Counted from the first letter of the stretch, positions 34,141-43,579 are shown. The stretch is DNA of 64,000 nucleotides from Taibaiella helva (GCF_003545695.1 NZ_QUZZ01000004.1:372001-436000); one strand, 5' to 3'. Notes: generated by a model from the sequence alone, not told the origin. Translations and numbers: made by a program.

Positions 34141-34162
34141 TGGTATATTAATTGATCTTAAA

Positions 34163-34960
34163 ATGGAAAACGAAGCGACAAAGCCTTACGTACGTAAGCG
34201 CCCTGAGCCTAATCATAAATTGGGGGGATTGGTCCTGATAGCGGTTGGTATATTATTCCTGCTCAACAGGATCCCGCAAACCGCGGGCCTTTTTCCCCAC
34301 TGGTTCTTTACCTGGCCTATGATCCTGATCGCCATCGGTATCTTTACTGGCGTTAAGAATGGATTCCGCCATATTGCCTGGCTTATTTTTATTGCCATCG
34401 GCTGTTATTTTCTGCTCTACGAAAACAATCTCATTTCCCTCAACCTGCGCCCCTACGCCTTACCGGCCGGCCTTATCTTATTGGGTATAATCGTACTGGT
34501 AAAAAAGAATCGCTTTCACAAGCATCATTATGACCGCTGCCATCGCCACCGGCACGGACGTTTCGGCAAACATCCCTGGGCACCGGAAGCCGGCGACACT
34601 GATCAGGCCAACGATATTTCTGACGACGTGGTCAGCATCAACTCGACTTTCGGCAATGTGGAACGTAATGTCTTTTCCAAGAATTTCAGAGGGGGCAATA
34701 TATCCAGTGTGTTCGGTGGCTGCCAGGTCAATTTTACCCAGGCCGATTTCCAGGGCAGTGCGGTAGTAGATGTATCGGTGATGTTCGGCGGTGTGGACAT
34801 CATTATCCCGGCCAACTGGAACCTGAAGAACGAGCTTTCCGTGATCTTCGGCGGCATCGAAGACCGCAGGGTGATGTCCAGCACAGCGCACGAATCGGGC
34901 AAGACCCTGATCCTGAAAGGCAATATCACCTTCGGCGGGGTGGAGATCAAGAGCTTCTAA
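34163..34960 (+). CDS. LiaF-like membrane protein (DUF5668 plus LiaF C-terminal domain)
   Basis: A 265-residue protein. Residues about 20-115 hold four short membrane helices with the DUF5668 pattern (LGGLVLIAVGILFLLNRI). A basic, His-rich linker follows (HKHHYDRCHRHRHGRFGK). The C-terminal part (about 150-265) is the beta-helical LiaF/DUF2154 domain, with repeats such as VFGGCQVNF, MFGGVDIII and IFGGIEDRR. In Firmicutes LiaF inhibits the LiaRS cell-wall stress system. The next two genes encode a LytS/LytTR pair, so this is probably its membrane sensor or brake. Confidence 0.85.
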   Translation: MENEATKPYVRKRPEPNHKLGGLVLIAVGILFLLNRIPQTAGLFPHWFFTWPMILIAIGIFTGVKNGFRHIAWLIFIAIGCYFLLYENNLISLNLRPYALPAGLILLGIIVLVKKNRFHKHHYDRCHRHRHGRFGKHPWAPEAGDTDQANDISDDVVSINSTFGNVERNVFSKNFRGGNISSVFGGCQVNFTQADFQGSAVVDVSVMFGGVDIIIPANWNLKNELSVIFGGIEDRRVMSSTAHESGKTLILKGNITFGGVEIKSF

Positions 34961-35014
34961 GGAGACAGCACCGACATGCCAGGGCTTACCAACACCCATT
35001 CAAAATAAACAGGA

Positions 35015-36127
35015 ATGCCTTCATACTTCAACACCCTAAACGTAAAGCTCAGTGCAGCCATCATCCTGCTGACCATCAGCACGGCCCAGTTCTACTGGCT
35101 TTGCGCTTTCAAGGGTTTCCCGGTCGACGTGGCCCTGGCCGACGCCCTGGGCAGCAACCTGCTGCTGTACGGTATCTTCCTCTTTCTTGAATATGGCTTC
35201 AGCCATTATGTACCACCTATTGCCCGCTATGGCATTATCGCTGCACAAAGCTTCGGCTTCAGCGCTGCCTGGCTGTTCCTTTGCCAGTGGACGCTGAAAA
35301 ATTCGTTCGACAATAAAGCCTATGCCGATTTCTGGAAAGAGACCTTTTATATACGCGGACTTATCGGCTGGATCCTGATCTGCGACTATAATCTTATTAA
35401 TTATTTCGTTCGTCACCTGTCCAACCAGGAGTCGGTGAGCGAGCAGGAGCAGCACAGCCTGCAGCTGCGTAAGGAAGCCGAGCTCTTCAAGCTGCGCCAG
35501 CAGCTGCATCCGCACTTCCTCTTCAACAGCCTCAATTCGATCAACGCCCTCATCGGCAAAGAGCCCAAGCATGCACGTACCATGGTACAGCAGCTGTCGG
35601 AATTCCTGAGACACACACTTAAAAAAGAAGACAATGATCTGATCACCATACAGGAAGAGCTGGACGACCTCCGCATCTACCTCAGCATTGAGCAGGTGCG
35701 CTTCGGCCACAGGCTCACTATAGAAGAACATATTCACACCGATTGCATGGAAGCGCGTATACCGCCTTTCCTGCTGCAGCCCCTGGTCGAAAATGCGATC
35801 AAATACGGCCTGTACGGTACTACCGGCCCGGTAACCATATACCTTAAAGGAACGCTGACCCAGGAGCAGTTCCTGTTCAGCATTGTCAATCCTTATGACC
35901 CTGATGCGGTTACGACAAAAGGGACGGGCTTCGGCCTCGAATCGGTACGGCGCAGGCTGTACCTGCTCTTTGCCCGGAACGACCTGCTCACTGTGGACAG
36001 CCGTCCCCCGGCGCCCGGCAGCGACCCCGACAATGCCCACCATTCCTTTACAGCGACCATCAGCATACCGGTTATGCTGCCGGATAAAGAACAACCTGCA
36101 ACGCTTCCCAACGAACAAGCATTATGA
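35015..36127 (+). CDS. LytS/YehU-family sensor histidine kinase
   Basis: A 370-residue kinase with four N-terminal membrane helices (to about residue 130), a short coiled stretch and the His-kinase domain with the phosphoacceptor motif HPHFLFN (165-171). The ATP-binding end has the N-box PLVENAIKYGL and the G-box GTGFGLESVRRRL. It should phosphorylate the response regulator encoded by the next gene, whose ATG overlaps its stop by four bases. Confidence 0.93.
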   Translation: MPSYFNTLNVKLSAAIILLTISTAQFYWLCAFKGFPVDVALADALGSNLLLYGIFLFLEYGFSHYVPPIARYGIIAAQSFGFSAAWLFLCQWTLKNSFDNKAYADFWKETFYIRGLIGWILICDYNLINYFVRHLSNQESVSEQEQHSLQLRKEAELFKLRQQLHPHFLFNSLNSINALIGKEPKHARTMVQQLSEFLRHTLKKEDNDLITIQEELDDLRIYLSIEQVRFGHRLTIEEHIHTDCMEARIPPFLLQPLVENAIKYGLYGTTGPVTIYLKGTLTQEQFLFSIVNPYDPDAVTTKGTGFGLESVRRRLYLLFARNDLLTVDSRPPAPGSDPDNAHHSFTATISIPVMLPDKEQPATLPNEQAL

Positions 36128-36855
36128 AAACGATACTGATTGATGACGAGCCCCTGGCAAGGTCCCTGCTCGCCGAACTGCTGGAAGATGAAAAAGATAT
36201 CGAGATCGTCGCGTCCTGCAACGATGGCTTTGAAGGCATGAAGGCCATCCAGGAGCACCAGCCGGATCTTATTTTCCTGGATATCCAGATGCCCAAGATC
36301 ACCGGCTTCGAGCTGCTGGAGCTGCTCGATAACCCGCCCAAGGTGATCTTTACCACCGCTTACGACGAGTATGCGCTTAAGGCTTTTGAAGTGAATGCGC
36401 TCGACTACCTGCTCAAGCCGGTGAGCATCGACCGGTTGCAGAAGGCATTGGAAAAGGTACGGACCCAGATCAGGCAACCGGAGACAGATACACCCAAAGA
36501 CATGAGCGCCCTGCAGCTGCCCGAGCAGTCGCAGCGGATCGTAGTGAAAGACGGCGGCCATATCAAGATCATCCCATTGCCCGAAGTGCTGTACATCGAA
36601 GCGGCAGATGATTACGTGAAGGTAACCACGACCGACAAATACTACCTGAAGCACCAGCGCATGGCGCATTTTGAGGCGCAGCTACCGGCACATCAGTTCG
36701 TAAGGGTGCACCGTTCCTACATCGTGAATGTACAGCACATCCATAAAGTGGAACTTTATGAAAAGGAAAATTATTGCGTGATCCTGCGCAACAATGCGAA
36801 AATACCGGTGAGCCGCAGCGGCTACGCTAAATTAAAGACGGTGCTCGGCATTTAA
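36124..36855 (+). CDS. LytTR-family response regulator
   Basis: A 243-residue regulator. The receiver domain (1-120) has the acidic pair IDDE, the phosphoacceptor Asp53 in FLDIQMP and Lys98 in LLKPVS. A linker leads to a LytTR DNA-binding domain (about 137-243: VLYIEAADDYVKV, RVHRSYIVN). It is translationally coupled to the kinase. Target promoters are unknown; the operon's own promoter region is the first candidate. Confidence 0.94.
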   Translation: MKTILIDDEPLARSLLAELLEDEKDIEIVASCNDGFEGMKAIQEHQPDLIFLDIQMPKITGFELLELLDNPPKVIFTTAYDEYALKAFEVNALDYLLKPVSIDRLQKALEKVRTQIRQPETDTPKDMSALQLPEQSQRIVVKDGGHIKIIPLPEVLYIEAADDYVKVTTTDKYYLKHQRMAHFEAQLPAHQFVRVHRSYIVNVQHIHKVELYEKENYCVILRNNAKIPVSRSGYAKLKTVLGI

Positions 36856-36858
36856 GCA

Positions 36859-36904
36859 AACGATAGAGAAGTCAAGTTTTGAAAAACTTGACTTCTCTAT
36901 CGTT
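36859..36904. terminator. Strong bidirectional terminator
   Basis: A perfect 22-base-pair stem (AACGATAGAGAAGTCAAGTT plus two bases) around GA, between convergent genes. The inner A/T pairs would open to form the loop. Confidence 0.85.
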
Positions 36905-36911
36905 CCGGAAG

Positions 36912-37556
36912 CTATAGCAGCAGCTTCCGCGTGTACGGGAACCAGTCGTTGTCTTCCAGGTCGACCACCAGCATCCCTGCCTTATTGGCTTCTACCCTGC
37001 TGTAAATGAGCTTCGCGGCCTTTCCCGTATTGCCGTCATCCAGATGGCTGAAGGGCTCGTCAAGCAGCAGCCACTGAAACGGCTGTAGCAAGCTCCTGAC
37101 AATAGCCACCCGCTGCCGCTCACCATAGGAAAGGGTTTCGGCTTTTTGCTCCCATTTCCCTTCAAGGCCCAGCTGTTGGAGCCATTCCCGCGCTTCATCT
37201 TCGCTCACAGCATTCGTAAGGCTTCTCTTGATATTAATGTTTTCGGCTACAGTAAGATCGCCAAAAAGCCTCAGGTCCTGGAAGACGATGCTGATCGCCC
37301 CGCTGCGCAAGGCCGCCAGCTGGTTGTCATCCTGCCGGCGAATATCTTTTCCTTCCCAGGCTGCTGTGCCGGTATAGTCGTCGCGCAAGCCGTAGAGGAT
37401 ATGCATGAAGGTAGACTTTCCTTTACCCGAAGGCGCGCGGAAAAACACTTTCTCACCCGGCTGTATCGTCTGGACCTGTCCCCAGATATCGGAATGCTGT
37501 TGTCCCAAACGGCTTTTCAAAGGCTCGGGCACAAGGCTGTTGATCTGTAATTGCAT
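36912..37556 (-). CDS. ABC transporter ATP-binding protein (LolD/FtsE-like)
   Basis: A 214-residue ATPase subunit. Walker A reads APSGKGKST, with Ala where Gly is usual at the first position; the Q-loop, the signature LSYGERQRVAI and Walker B WLLLDEPFSHLD are intact. Size and sequence suggest the LolD/MacB-type group. No permease gene is adjacent, so it must pair with one elsewhere. The thioredoxin-like gene ends six bases upstream. Confidence 0.88.
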   Translation of the reverse strand: MQLQINSLVPEPLKSRLGQQHSDIWGQVQTIQPGEKVFFRAPSGKGKSTFMHILYGLRDDYTGTAAWEGKDIRRQDDNQLAALRSGAISIVFQDLRLFGDLTVAENINIKRSLTNAVSEDEAREWLQQLGLEGKWEQKAETLSYGERQRVAIVRSLLQPFQWLLLDEPFSHLDDGNTGKAAKLIYSRVEANKAGMLVVDLEDNDWFPYTRKLLL

Positions 37557-37562
37557 CGGCAG

Positions 37563-38102
37563 CTATTGAAGATGAGTTAACGCAGGCAACCATTCGCCCC
37601 ATACTTTTTTCTTGTCCATCCAGCCGCCCAGCTGAACAGTTTCCACCTTATGATCGCTTCCGACATAATACTTCGTCGGGAAGCCCAGGAAAAGCTGGTG
37701 CTCGTAAAAATAATCGTAAGGTCTCAGAATGATGTACAGGTTAGGACGGTCCATGTGGCCGTCAAATTTATGTCTCACCGCCGCGGTATCGGGGTCGGTA
37801 GTGAAGTAGACAAAATCAAAATCTTTATAGCGGTCGCAGGCTTCGAGGTACAAAGGCAGCTCAAACTTGCAGGGCAGGCAGGATTCGGAGCTGATATAGA
37901 CAAAAGCCGGCCGCCGGGCCGCTTTAAAATCATACGCCTTGCCGTTCAGCGTGGCAAATGACTCCTGCACCGGAAATGCCTTCCCCGATTTATCCAGGAT
38001 AAACTGATCGTTCCAGGACAGCTTCTTCTGCTGGCCTGCAGCTTCATGCCCTGCAAGCACGAAAAGCAGAATATACCCGGCGTAAAAAAGAAATTTATTC
38101 AT
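37563..38102 (-). CDS. Exported thioredoxin-like protein
   Basis: A 179-residue protein with a signal peptide (MNKFLFYAGYILLFVLAGHEAAGQ) and a thioredoxin fold with the active-site ESCLPCKFELP (CxxC = CLPC). It resembles the TlpA/ResA group and probably keeps periplasmic thiols reduced or makes disulfides. ATG 38102 is set by the signal peptide. It lies seven bases after pcm and six before the ABC gene, so the three form an operon. Confidence 0.85.
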   Translation of the reverse strand: MNKFLFYAGYILLFVLAGHEAAGQQKKLSWNDQFILDKSGKAFPVQESFATLNGKAYDFKAARRPAFVYISSESCLPCKFELPLYLEACDRYKDFDFVYFTTDPDTAAVRHKFDGHMDRPNLYIILRPYDYFYEHQLFLGFPTKYYVGSDHKVETVQLGGWMDKKKVWGEWLPALTHLQ

Positions 38103-38109
38103 AAGCGCT

Positions 38110-38751
38110 CTAGTTACGGCCTTTCCCGCCCAGCATGGGTACAAAGCTGAAATGATCGAGGGTTTCTTCTTCGTAGCCGGAGGCTGTTTTCGTAATCCGC
38201 TTCATCAGCTGCACACTGCCCTCATCGTCTGCATCCACCGGAATGATCATGATACCGCCCGTTTTCATTTGCTCGATCAGCTTCGGTGGTACAAAAGGCG
38301 CGGCGGCGGTAATGATCACTTTATCGAAAGGTGCAAAGGAAGGCAGCCCTTCAAAGCCATCGCCGTAAAAGCGCTTCAGGTGCGGGTATCGCTTCAGGTA
38401 AAAGAAATCGTTGTTGTGCTCAAATAATTGCCTTTGGCGCTCGATCGTATAGACCCAGGCGCCCATTTCGGCCAGCACACAAGCCTGGTAAGCGCTGCCG
38501 GTACCGATCTCCAGTATTTTATCAAAACGTTTCACCTCCAGGAACTGGCTCTGATAGGCGACAGTATACGGTTGGGAAATAGTTTGTCCGGCCAGGATGG
38601 GGAAGGCGCGGTCTTCGTAGGCGATCCGTTCAAAAGCCGGATCCAGGAAATAATGGCGGGGAATACGCCCCATAGCTTCCAGCACTTTTTCATCTTTGAT
38701 CCCCTTTTCACGCAGCTCTGCTATCAGTTGCTTACGCAAGCCTTTATGCAT
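38110..38751 (-). CDS. pcm: Protein-L-isoaspartate O-methyltransferase
   Basis: A 213-residue SAM-dependent enzyme that methylates isoaspartyl residues of damaged proteins to allow repair. Family marks are MGRIPRHYFLDPAF, the glycine loop LEIGTGSAYQACVLAEMG, FYGDGFEGLPSFAPFDKVII and PVDADDEG. ATG 38751 is preferred: it has AGGAGAG just upstream, the family usually starts here, and the earlier ATG at 38784 falls five bases from a TAtcTTTG promoter element. Confidence 0.93.
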   Translation of the reverse strand: MHKGLRKQLIAELREKGIKDEKVLEAMGRIPRHYFLDPAFERIAYEDRAFPILAGQTISQPYTVAYQSQFLEVKRFDKILEIGTGSAYQACVLAEMGAWVYTIERQRQLFEHNNDFFYLKRYPHLKRFYGDGFEGLPSFAPFDKVIITAAAPFVPPKLIEQMKTGGIMIIPVDADDEGSVQLMKRITKTASGYEEETLDHFSFVPMLGGKGRN

Positions 38752-38788
38752 AAAACTCTCCTCTTTCTCCAATCGGTGTAACATACTG

Positions 38789-38796
38789 CAAAGATA
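38789..38796 (-). promoter_or_regulatory. -7 element of the pcm operon
   Basis: TAtcTTTG on the minus strand, 37 bases before the preferred pcm start at 38751. Confidence 0.5.
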
Positions 38797-38921
38797 CTCG
38801 AAGCAATTGACCGGAGCGATGATGTGTAAAAGTTTTGTCAATGTCTTGACACGATCGCGCCCCTTGTACTGCCGTAAACCGGGATATTAGCTTATATTGA
38901 AGCTTGAAACCGGCGTCGCCT

Positions 38922-39551
38922 ATGCGTTTGAAATACACCTTCCTCCTTTTGTTCGCCACGGTATCGGCTGCAGCACAGAACAAAGACCTGCCGCTCTCGT
39001 TAAGCATTTTCAATAATGGCACTTCGCTGCCGGGCCGCGGCTATGCCGGCGTCTTCAGCAAGACGATACATCCCGGTATCAGCCTGGGCACTGCACACCT
39101 GTATCGTAAAGGGATACACTCCGAACTCTTCCAGACGCTTAAGCTGGGCTATTTCTACCATCAATACAACCAGCATGGCCTGCAGCTGTATTCCGAGCTA
39201 GGCTACCGCTACCTTACGGGCAGCGGCTTCTATGGTGAAGGTCTGCTAGGCGCCGGCTACCTGCATTCTTTTGCCGATGTGCAGCAATTCCGCCTGGAAA
39301 ACGGCCGGTATGTAAAGAAAAAGAACTGGGGCCGGCCGCAGCTGATGGCTACCCTCTCGCTGGCCCTGGGCTATGACCTTAAGCCTCATTGCGGCTTGCC
39401 CCTGAAGTTCTTCCTGCAATACCAGTTCTGGCTGCAAACACCCTTTGTGAACAAATATGTACCGCTGCTGCCCAATACTGCTTTGCATCTTGGCGCGATC
39501 TATTCTTTAAGGTGGCATAAACAAACAGCACTACCGGATCATGAAATATAA
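38922..39551 (+). CDS. Putative outer-membrane beta-barrel protein
   Basis: A 209-residue protein with a signal peptide (MRLKYTFLLLFATVSAAAQ) and strand-rich sequence with paired aromatics (GLQLYSELGYRYLTGSGFYG, FFLQYQFWLQTPFV). It ends LHLGAIYSLRW. It looks like a small barrel; I recognise no specific family. Its end overlaps the start of the serine hydrolase gene by eleven bases, so the two are coupled. Confidence 0.75.
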   Translation: MRLKYTFLLLFATVSAAAQNKDLPLSLSIFNNGTSLPGRGYAGVFSKTIHPGISLGTAHLYRKGIHSELFQTLKLGYFYHQYNQHGLQLYSELGYRYLTGSGFYGEGLLGAGYLHSFADVQQFRLENGRYVKKKNWGRPQLMATLSLALGYDLKPHCGLPLKFFLQYQFWLQTPFVNKYVPLLPNTALHLGAIYSLRWHKQTALPDHEI

Positions 39552-40713
39552 TTATATCCTCTTCGGCCTCCTGGCCATACTGCTTTCTTCTTGTAGTAAA
39601 AAAAAGATCGAAGCAACCCAGGTCTGTACTGCACCGGCCTACCCTGCGCATCCCAAAGCCAGCCGGTTCCAGGACGTGCTCGATACCTATACCCAAAAGG
39701 GTTTGCCAGGCATTGCGCTGCTGGTAAGGGACGGGCAAGGCACCTGGGCAGGTGCTTCGGGTATGGCCGACATCGAAAAGGGAATACTGATGCAGCCCTG
39801 CCATATTTCCAAAGTAGCCAGCATCACCAAGATCTTTATAGCGACACTGGCTTTCCGCCTGGCCGAACAAGGTAAGCTGGATATCGACGCCCCGGTAAAA
39901 AGCTATCTGGATGCAGATCAGCTGAAGAACATTGCCAACGCCGACCAGGTGACTGTACGGCAATTGCTGAACCACACTACCGGCATTTACGATGTGATCG
40001 AGGATAATAGCTTTTATCTTGATGTGCTGAACAATCCGCCGCGACATCGTAACCAGGAAGATATCCTCAGGTTTGTTAGGGGCAAGGAAGCCGCTTTTGC
40101 GCCGGGAGAAGGACCTGGATACTCCAACACCAATACCCTGCTGCTGAGCATGATCATCGACAAAATAGGCGGCAAGCCGCACCAGCAGCTCCTGCACGAT
40201 GAAGTGATCGACCGGCTGCAGCTGAAAAACACTTACTATTATTACCACGATGCTTTACCGGAAGACAAAGTAGCCCAGGGTTATTACGATCTCTACAATA
40301 ACGGCAATATCGAGAACCTGTCCAGCTACAATACAGGCAGCGGCAATGGCTACACCGGTCTTTATTCCAATGTATTCGACCTGCTCACTTTTATTGACGC
40401 CCTGCTCATCAGCAAAACGCTGGTGAGCCCTGCTTCACTGCAGCAGATGCTTACCTTTAATCCTAAAGAGGAGGAAGACAGCGACCGCCTGCTGGGGCCT
40501 GGAGTCATGAAGGATTTCATCCACCGCAGCAATAATGAATACGCCTACGGGCACCGTGGCAGGGACCTGGCCTATAGCGCCGACCTGTTCTATTTCCCGG
40601 AGAAAGACCAGGTAATGGTGTTGATCGTCAACTATGGCACTGATGGCGATAGCCGCCTCAGGCCAACCTTTTATGATTTGCGCACAGCGGTTATCGACGC
40701 GATGATGCAATGA
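39541..40713 (+). CDS. Serine hydrolase lipoprotein (beta-lactamase class C/PBP4* family)
   Basis: A 390-residue protein. Lipoprotein signal with LLSSC (Cys18), then the class C beta-lactamase fold: nucleophile Ser in SKVASITKIF (SxxK), YSN in GPGYSNTN, and HRG in AYGHRGRDL in place of KTG. These are the marks of the estB/D-Ala-D-Ala peptidase-like group; true beta-lactamase activity is not implied. It should act in the periplasm or on the cell surface. Confidence 0.9.
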   Translation: MKYNYILFGLLAILLSSCSKKKIEATQVCTAPAYPAHPKASRFQDVLDTYTQKGLPGIALLVRDGQGTWAGASGMADIEKGILMQPCHISKVASITKIFIATLAFRLAEQGKLDIDAPVKSYLDADQLKNIANADQVTVRQLLNHTTGIYDVIEDNSFYLDVLNNPPRHRNQEDILRFVRGKEAAFAPGEGPGYSNTNTLLLSMIIDKIGGKPHQQLLHDEVIDRLQLKNTYYYYHDALPEDKVAQGYYDLYNNGNIENLSSYNTGSGNGYTGLYSNVFDLLTFIDALLISKTLVSPASLQQMLTFNPKEEEDSDRLLGPGVMKDFIHRSNNEYAYGHRGRDLAYSADLFYFPEKDQVMVLIVNYGTDGDSRLRPTFYDLRTAVIDAMMQ

Positions 40714-40823
40714 TGCAGTAGCTACTATTGATTTTCACACATGAATTTCTTGCTCACAACGGCAAAGCGGCGCAAGCCGCAGGAACCGCTGCACGTCCCC
40801 CTACCGGCAGGCAGAAGAAACAA

Positions 40824-40857
40824 AACCGGCCAGGGGTTTACAATGCCCTGACCGGTT
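40824..40857. terminator. Probable terminator
   Basis: AACCGGCCAGGG pairs with CCCTGACCGGTT with one internal mismatch, between convergent genes; it lacks a clear T-run. Confidence 0.55.
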
Positions 40858-40893
40858 CACGCTTGTATAAGTAGCATATGCACAGCAGCTCCG

Positions 40894-43518
40894 CTATTCC
40901 TCGGCAGTCCCAAAAAAGGCAATCGCCCGAAACACCCTGAAGAAATCTTTCGTTCTGCGTCCGGCCGGTATCGCTGCTTTCACCTTCTGTATAAACCCTG
41001 TCAGGAACCGGCTTACCATTGCAGCTTCGGATGCGTTCAGTTCCTGCTTCGCATATTTCAATTTCAGGTAAGGTAAAATGAATGCGGTATAGTTGGTGTG
41101 CAATTGCTCATCCACCCACTGCGCCTGCTGCAGCGCTGTACGGCTGCCTTTGAAATAGCCCAGCTGGTGCAGGTAGAAACCCGAAGCTCTGTACGACCAG
41201 TAAGCTTTCTGCCCGGTGCTGCCAGCCGAACGATAACGCATACGGAAATAAGCATAGATCAAACGCGGCAGGAAGAGGAACACCAACAGGGTGAAGCCGA
41301 TGCTGATACCGGCTCCGATAAGGATCGCCTTCCAGTTGGTTGGCTTCTCCCGCTCTTCCTTCTGGGCTTGCTGCTGCTGTTTGGCTTTGGTCGTCAGCTT
41401 CAGGTGCAGCTCGTCGATCGGCTCGGGATCAGGGAAACGCTTGATCAATGCCTCTGCTTGCTCATTGTTTTGCGGCATCAGGTTTTTGAAAGCCTCTGCG
41501 TAGGAGACCGCTGTTGCACTATCGCCGGGGCGGACATCACCGATCGACACATCGATACTGTCCCTGGTAATAACGGCAATACCCATATCGAGTTTGACTT
41601 TAACCGGCGTCGACAGCTTGTATTCCCGGTCATGATACACCATGCGCAGCAGGTTCAGGCTAATGATCCTATTGGCCGTATCGACCGTTTCTACCGTGCC
41701 ATCGCCGGCAAGGTAAGCCTTGGGCGGCTGCATCGGCGGCGTGCCATCGGGCGCAGGGCTTTGCTGCGCCTCCTCATTGCCCACCGTAGTGTCAAAGTCC
41801 AGCCAGCCGTAGCCCGGGAAATAAAGCTGCACCCAGGCATGCGCCTGATCGGCGTAATACCAATACCAGCCTTTATTCTTATTGCTACGGTCCACCGTCA
41901 TAAACCCTACGGTAATGCGCGAAGGAATACCGAGCGATCGCAGCATGAACAAAGTGGCCCCGGCATAGTAAGCACAGTAGCCCTTATGATTCTCAAACAG
42001 GAAGTATTGCAGCTTGGAAGCATCCGGGATATCCGGCACGCCGGGATTGTCGGTATAGCTGAACAGCGGTTCGCCGTTCTCATCTTTGGATAAGAAGTAG
42101 TCCCGGATCGCCAGCATTTTATCTACCGGTGTGGTCTTTCCTTTGGTCACCTCAACCGCCAGCTGACGGATGCGGTTAAACTTCGCATCCGAGGGCATGA
42201 AAGTATAATATTTCATCAGCCTGGGATCTACTCCTTCATAGCCTTTTACCTTGCGTAGTATTTCGAAGCGCTGTTCCTGGAACCGTTGTATCTGGGGATC
42301 GGGTGCATTGTATACAAAGTAGGCGCTATTGAGCTCGGAGATCATGCTCTTGGCCCGGTAAGCCGATTTGAATTCGCCTTGAAAATCTTTTTCAATCGTG
42401 ATCGGCTGTACAAAGAAAGAGGTGCTGGGCGCAATAAAGGTCGAAGCGGACAATTGCTTTTTATACACTTCTATGTCGACGGTGCGACGCAGCTTCTCTG
42501 TCAGTGCATAGGCCAGCACCGATGAATCGTGCTTGGGAAAGAACAGCGGCAGCTTCGAAGGATCCGGCTCGAAGAGATCGCTTGCCGGCAGCAAGGAATC
42601 CTGCTCGAAGGTCTCGGTCAGCGTATCGAAACGGGAATAATAAAAGGCAGTCAGGTATAGCGGGTTGGGAATTTCCGAGTTGGGAAAAAAATTATCAATA
42701 TGCGCGGCAAAAAGCAGCTCGTTGCTGCGGCCCAGGCTTCCCCTCAGCTGGGTATAGCGTTGCAGGTCGAAGGTGTTGTCCTTATTCTTTTTCAGCATGC
42801 TGTTCTTTCCCTCTTCGCCGCCACCGCCGAATTCGGCAATGGTCTCCTTGATCTCTCCGCGGTTAAAGTAGATCACTCCGGAGAGCAGCAGCACCGCCAG
42901 ACCGGCAAACAGCACCAGGCGCCGGGTAATGAACCACCAGAATTTTTGCCCTTTGTCTTTATAGTTACGGATCAGCTCTGCCGTAAACACAATGTACAGG
43001 GAGTAAATAATGACCGGCCCGATAATGAGGCCGTATTGCAGCAAAACATCATAACCCCTGTCGTTGAAGAACAGCTCGCTCCGCTTGGCGATAAGCAGGA
43101 TACAGGTGCTGAGGAACAAAGCCGAAATGACGATCGAAAAAAAACGCAGCCGGATAAAGCCCCAGCCGATCAGCCAGCCGGCAAGGAAAGTGATGGAAAA
43201 GACACGAAAACGGATGGACAGGAAGAAGGTGTCGAACTCTCCTATCGCGGTCGCGTCAATCCCTTTGTAAACGAGATACAAGACGACAGCCAGGATGAGA
43301 AAGGGCGGCAGGAAGCGGAAACGGAACGAATACAGCAGCGCTGCGCTGCCCATACCTGCAGCTACATATAAGGTCTGCTGCCAGGTCTGATTGTTGAGCA
43401 CAACATAGTACTGGTTGGCATTCCATAACAGGAAATAGCAGACCAGCAGCGTGGGCAAGAGTAAAAAAATGGCCTTCGCCAGCAGTTCATTGACCGGGGT
43501 TGCTCTCTGGATACGCAT
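40894..43518 (-). CDS. Transglutaminase-like membrane protein (TgpA/DUF3488-like)
   Basis: An 874-residue protein. Several N-terminal membrane helices (to about residue 220) are followed by a large periplasmic region with a transglutaminase-core domain: Cys515 (KGYCAYYAGA), His560 (QAHAWVQLY) and Asp574 (GWLDFDTT). A last membrane helix (about 745-770, ILIGAGISIGFTLLVFLFLP) precedes a cytoplasmic DUF4129-like end. This matches bacterial TgpA-type proteins, which are often tied to MoxR/DUF58 operons; those genes are not here. Activity may be protease or crosslinking. Confidence 0.9.
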   Translation of the reverse strand: MRIQRATPVNELLAKAIFLLLPTLLVCYFLLWNANQYYVVLNNQTWQQTLYVAAGMGSAALLYSFRFRFLPPFLILAVVLYLVYKGIDATAIGEFDTFFLSIRFRVFSITFLAGWLIGWGFIRLRFFSIVISALFLSTCILLIAKRSELFFNDRGYDVLLQYGLIIGPVIIYSLYIVFTAELIRNYKDKGQKFWWFITRRLVLFAGLAVLLLSGVIYFNRGEIKETIAEFGGGGEEGKNSMLKKNKDNTFDLQRYTQLRGSLGRSNELLFAAHIDNFFPNSEIPNPLYLTAFYYSRFDTLTETFEQDSLLPASDLFEPDPSKLPLFFPKHDSSVLAYALTEKLRRTVDIEVYKKQLSASTFIAPSTSFFVQPITIEKDFQGEFKSAYRAKSMISELNSAYFVYNAPDPQIQRFQEQRFEILRKVKGYEGVDPRLMKYYTFMPSDAKFNRIRQLAVEVTKGKTTPVDKMLAIRDYFLSKDENGEPLFSYTDNPGVPDIPDASKLQYFLFENHKGYCAYYAGATLFMLRSLGIPSRITVGFMTVDRSNKNKGWYWYYADQAHAWVQLYFPGYGWLDFDTTVGNEEAQQSPAPDGTPPMQPPKAYLAGDGTVETVDTANRIISLNLLRMVYHDREYKLSTPVKVKLDMGIAVITRDSIDVSIGDVRPGDSATAVSYAEAFKNLMPQNNEQAEALIKRFPDPEPIDELHLKLTTKAKQQQQAQKEEREKPTNWKAILIGAGISIGFTLLVFLFLPRLIYAYFRMRYRSAGSTGQKAYWSYRASGFYLHQLGYFKGSRTALQQAQWVDEQLHTNYTAFILPYLKLKYAKQELNASEAAMVSRFLTGFIQKVKAAIPAGRRTKDFFRVFRAIAFFGTAEE

Positions 43519-43524
43519 AATAGT

Positions 43525-43532
43525 CAAATGTA
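43525..43532 (-). promoter_or_regulatory. Candidate -7 element of the transglutaminase-like gene
   Basis: TAcaTTTG on the minus strand, only six bases before the ATG; it would give an almost leaderless mRNA. Confidence 0.35.
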
Positions 43533-43579
43533 AGAAGTTCCCACCTTGCAAAAAAGTGAAACCTCATTTGACAAGAGCA

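Noticed and set aside
35036-36118. 360-codon minus-strand frame opposite the LytS kinase
   Set aside because: Antisense shadow caused by high GC at third positions; the plus strand encodes an intact kinase.
41098-42093. 331-codon plus-strand frame opposite the transglutaminase-like gene
   Set aside because: The catalytic triad and membrane helices are on the minus strand; this frame has neither.
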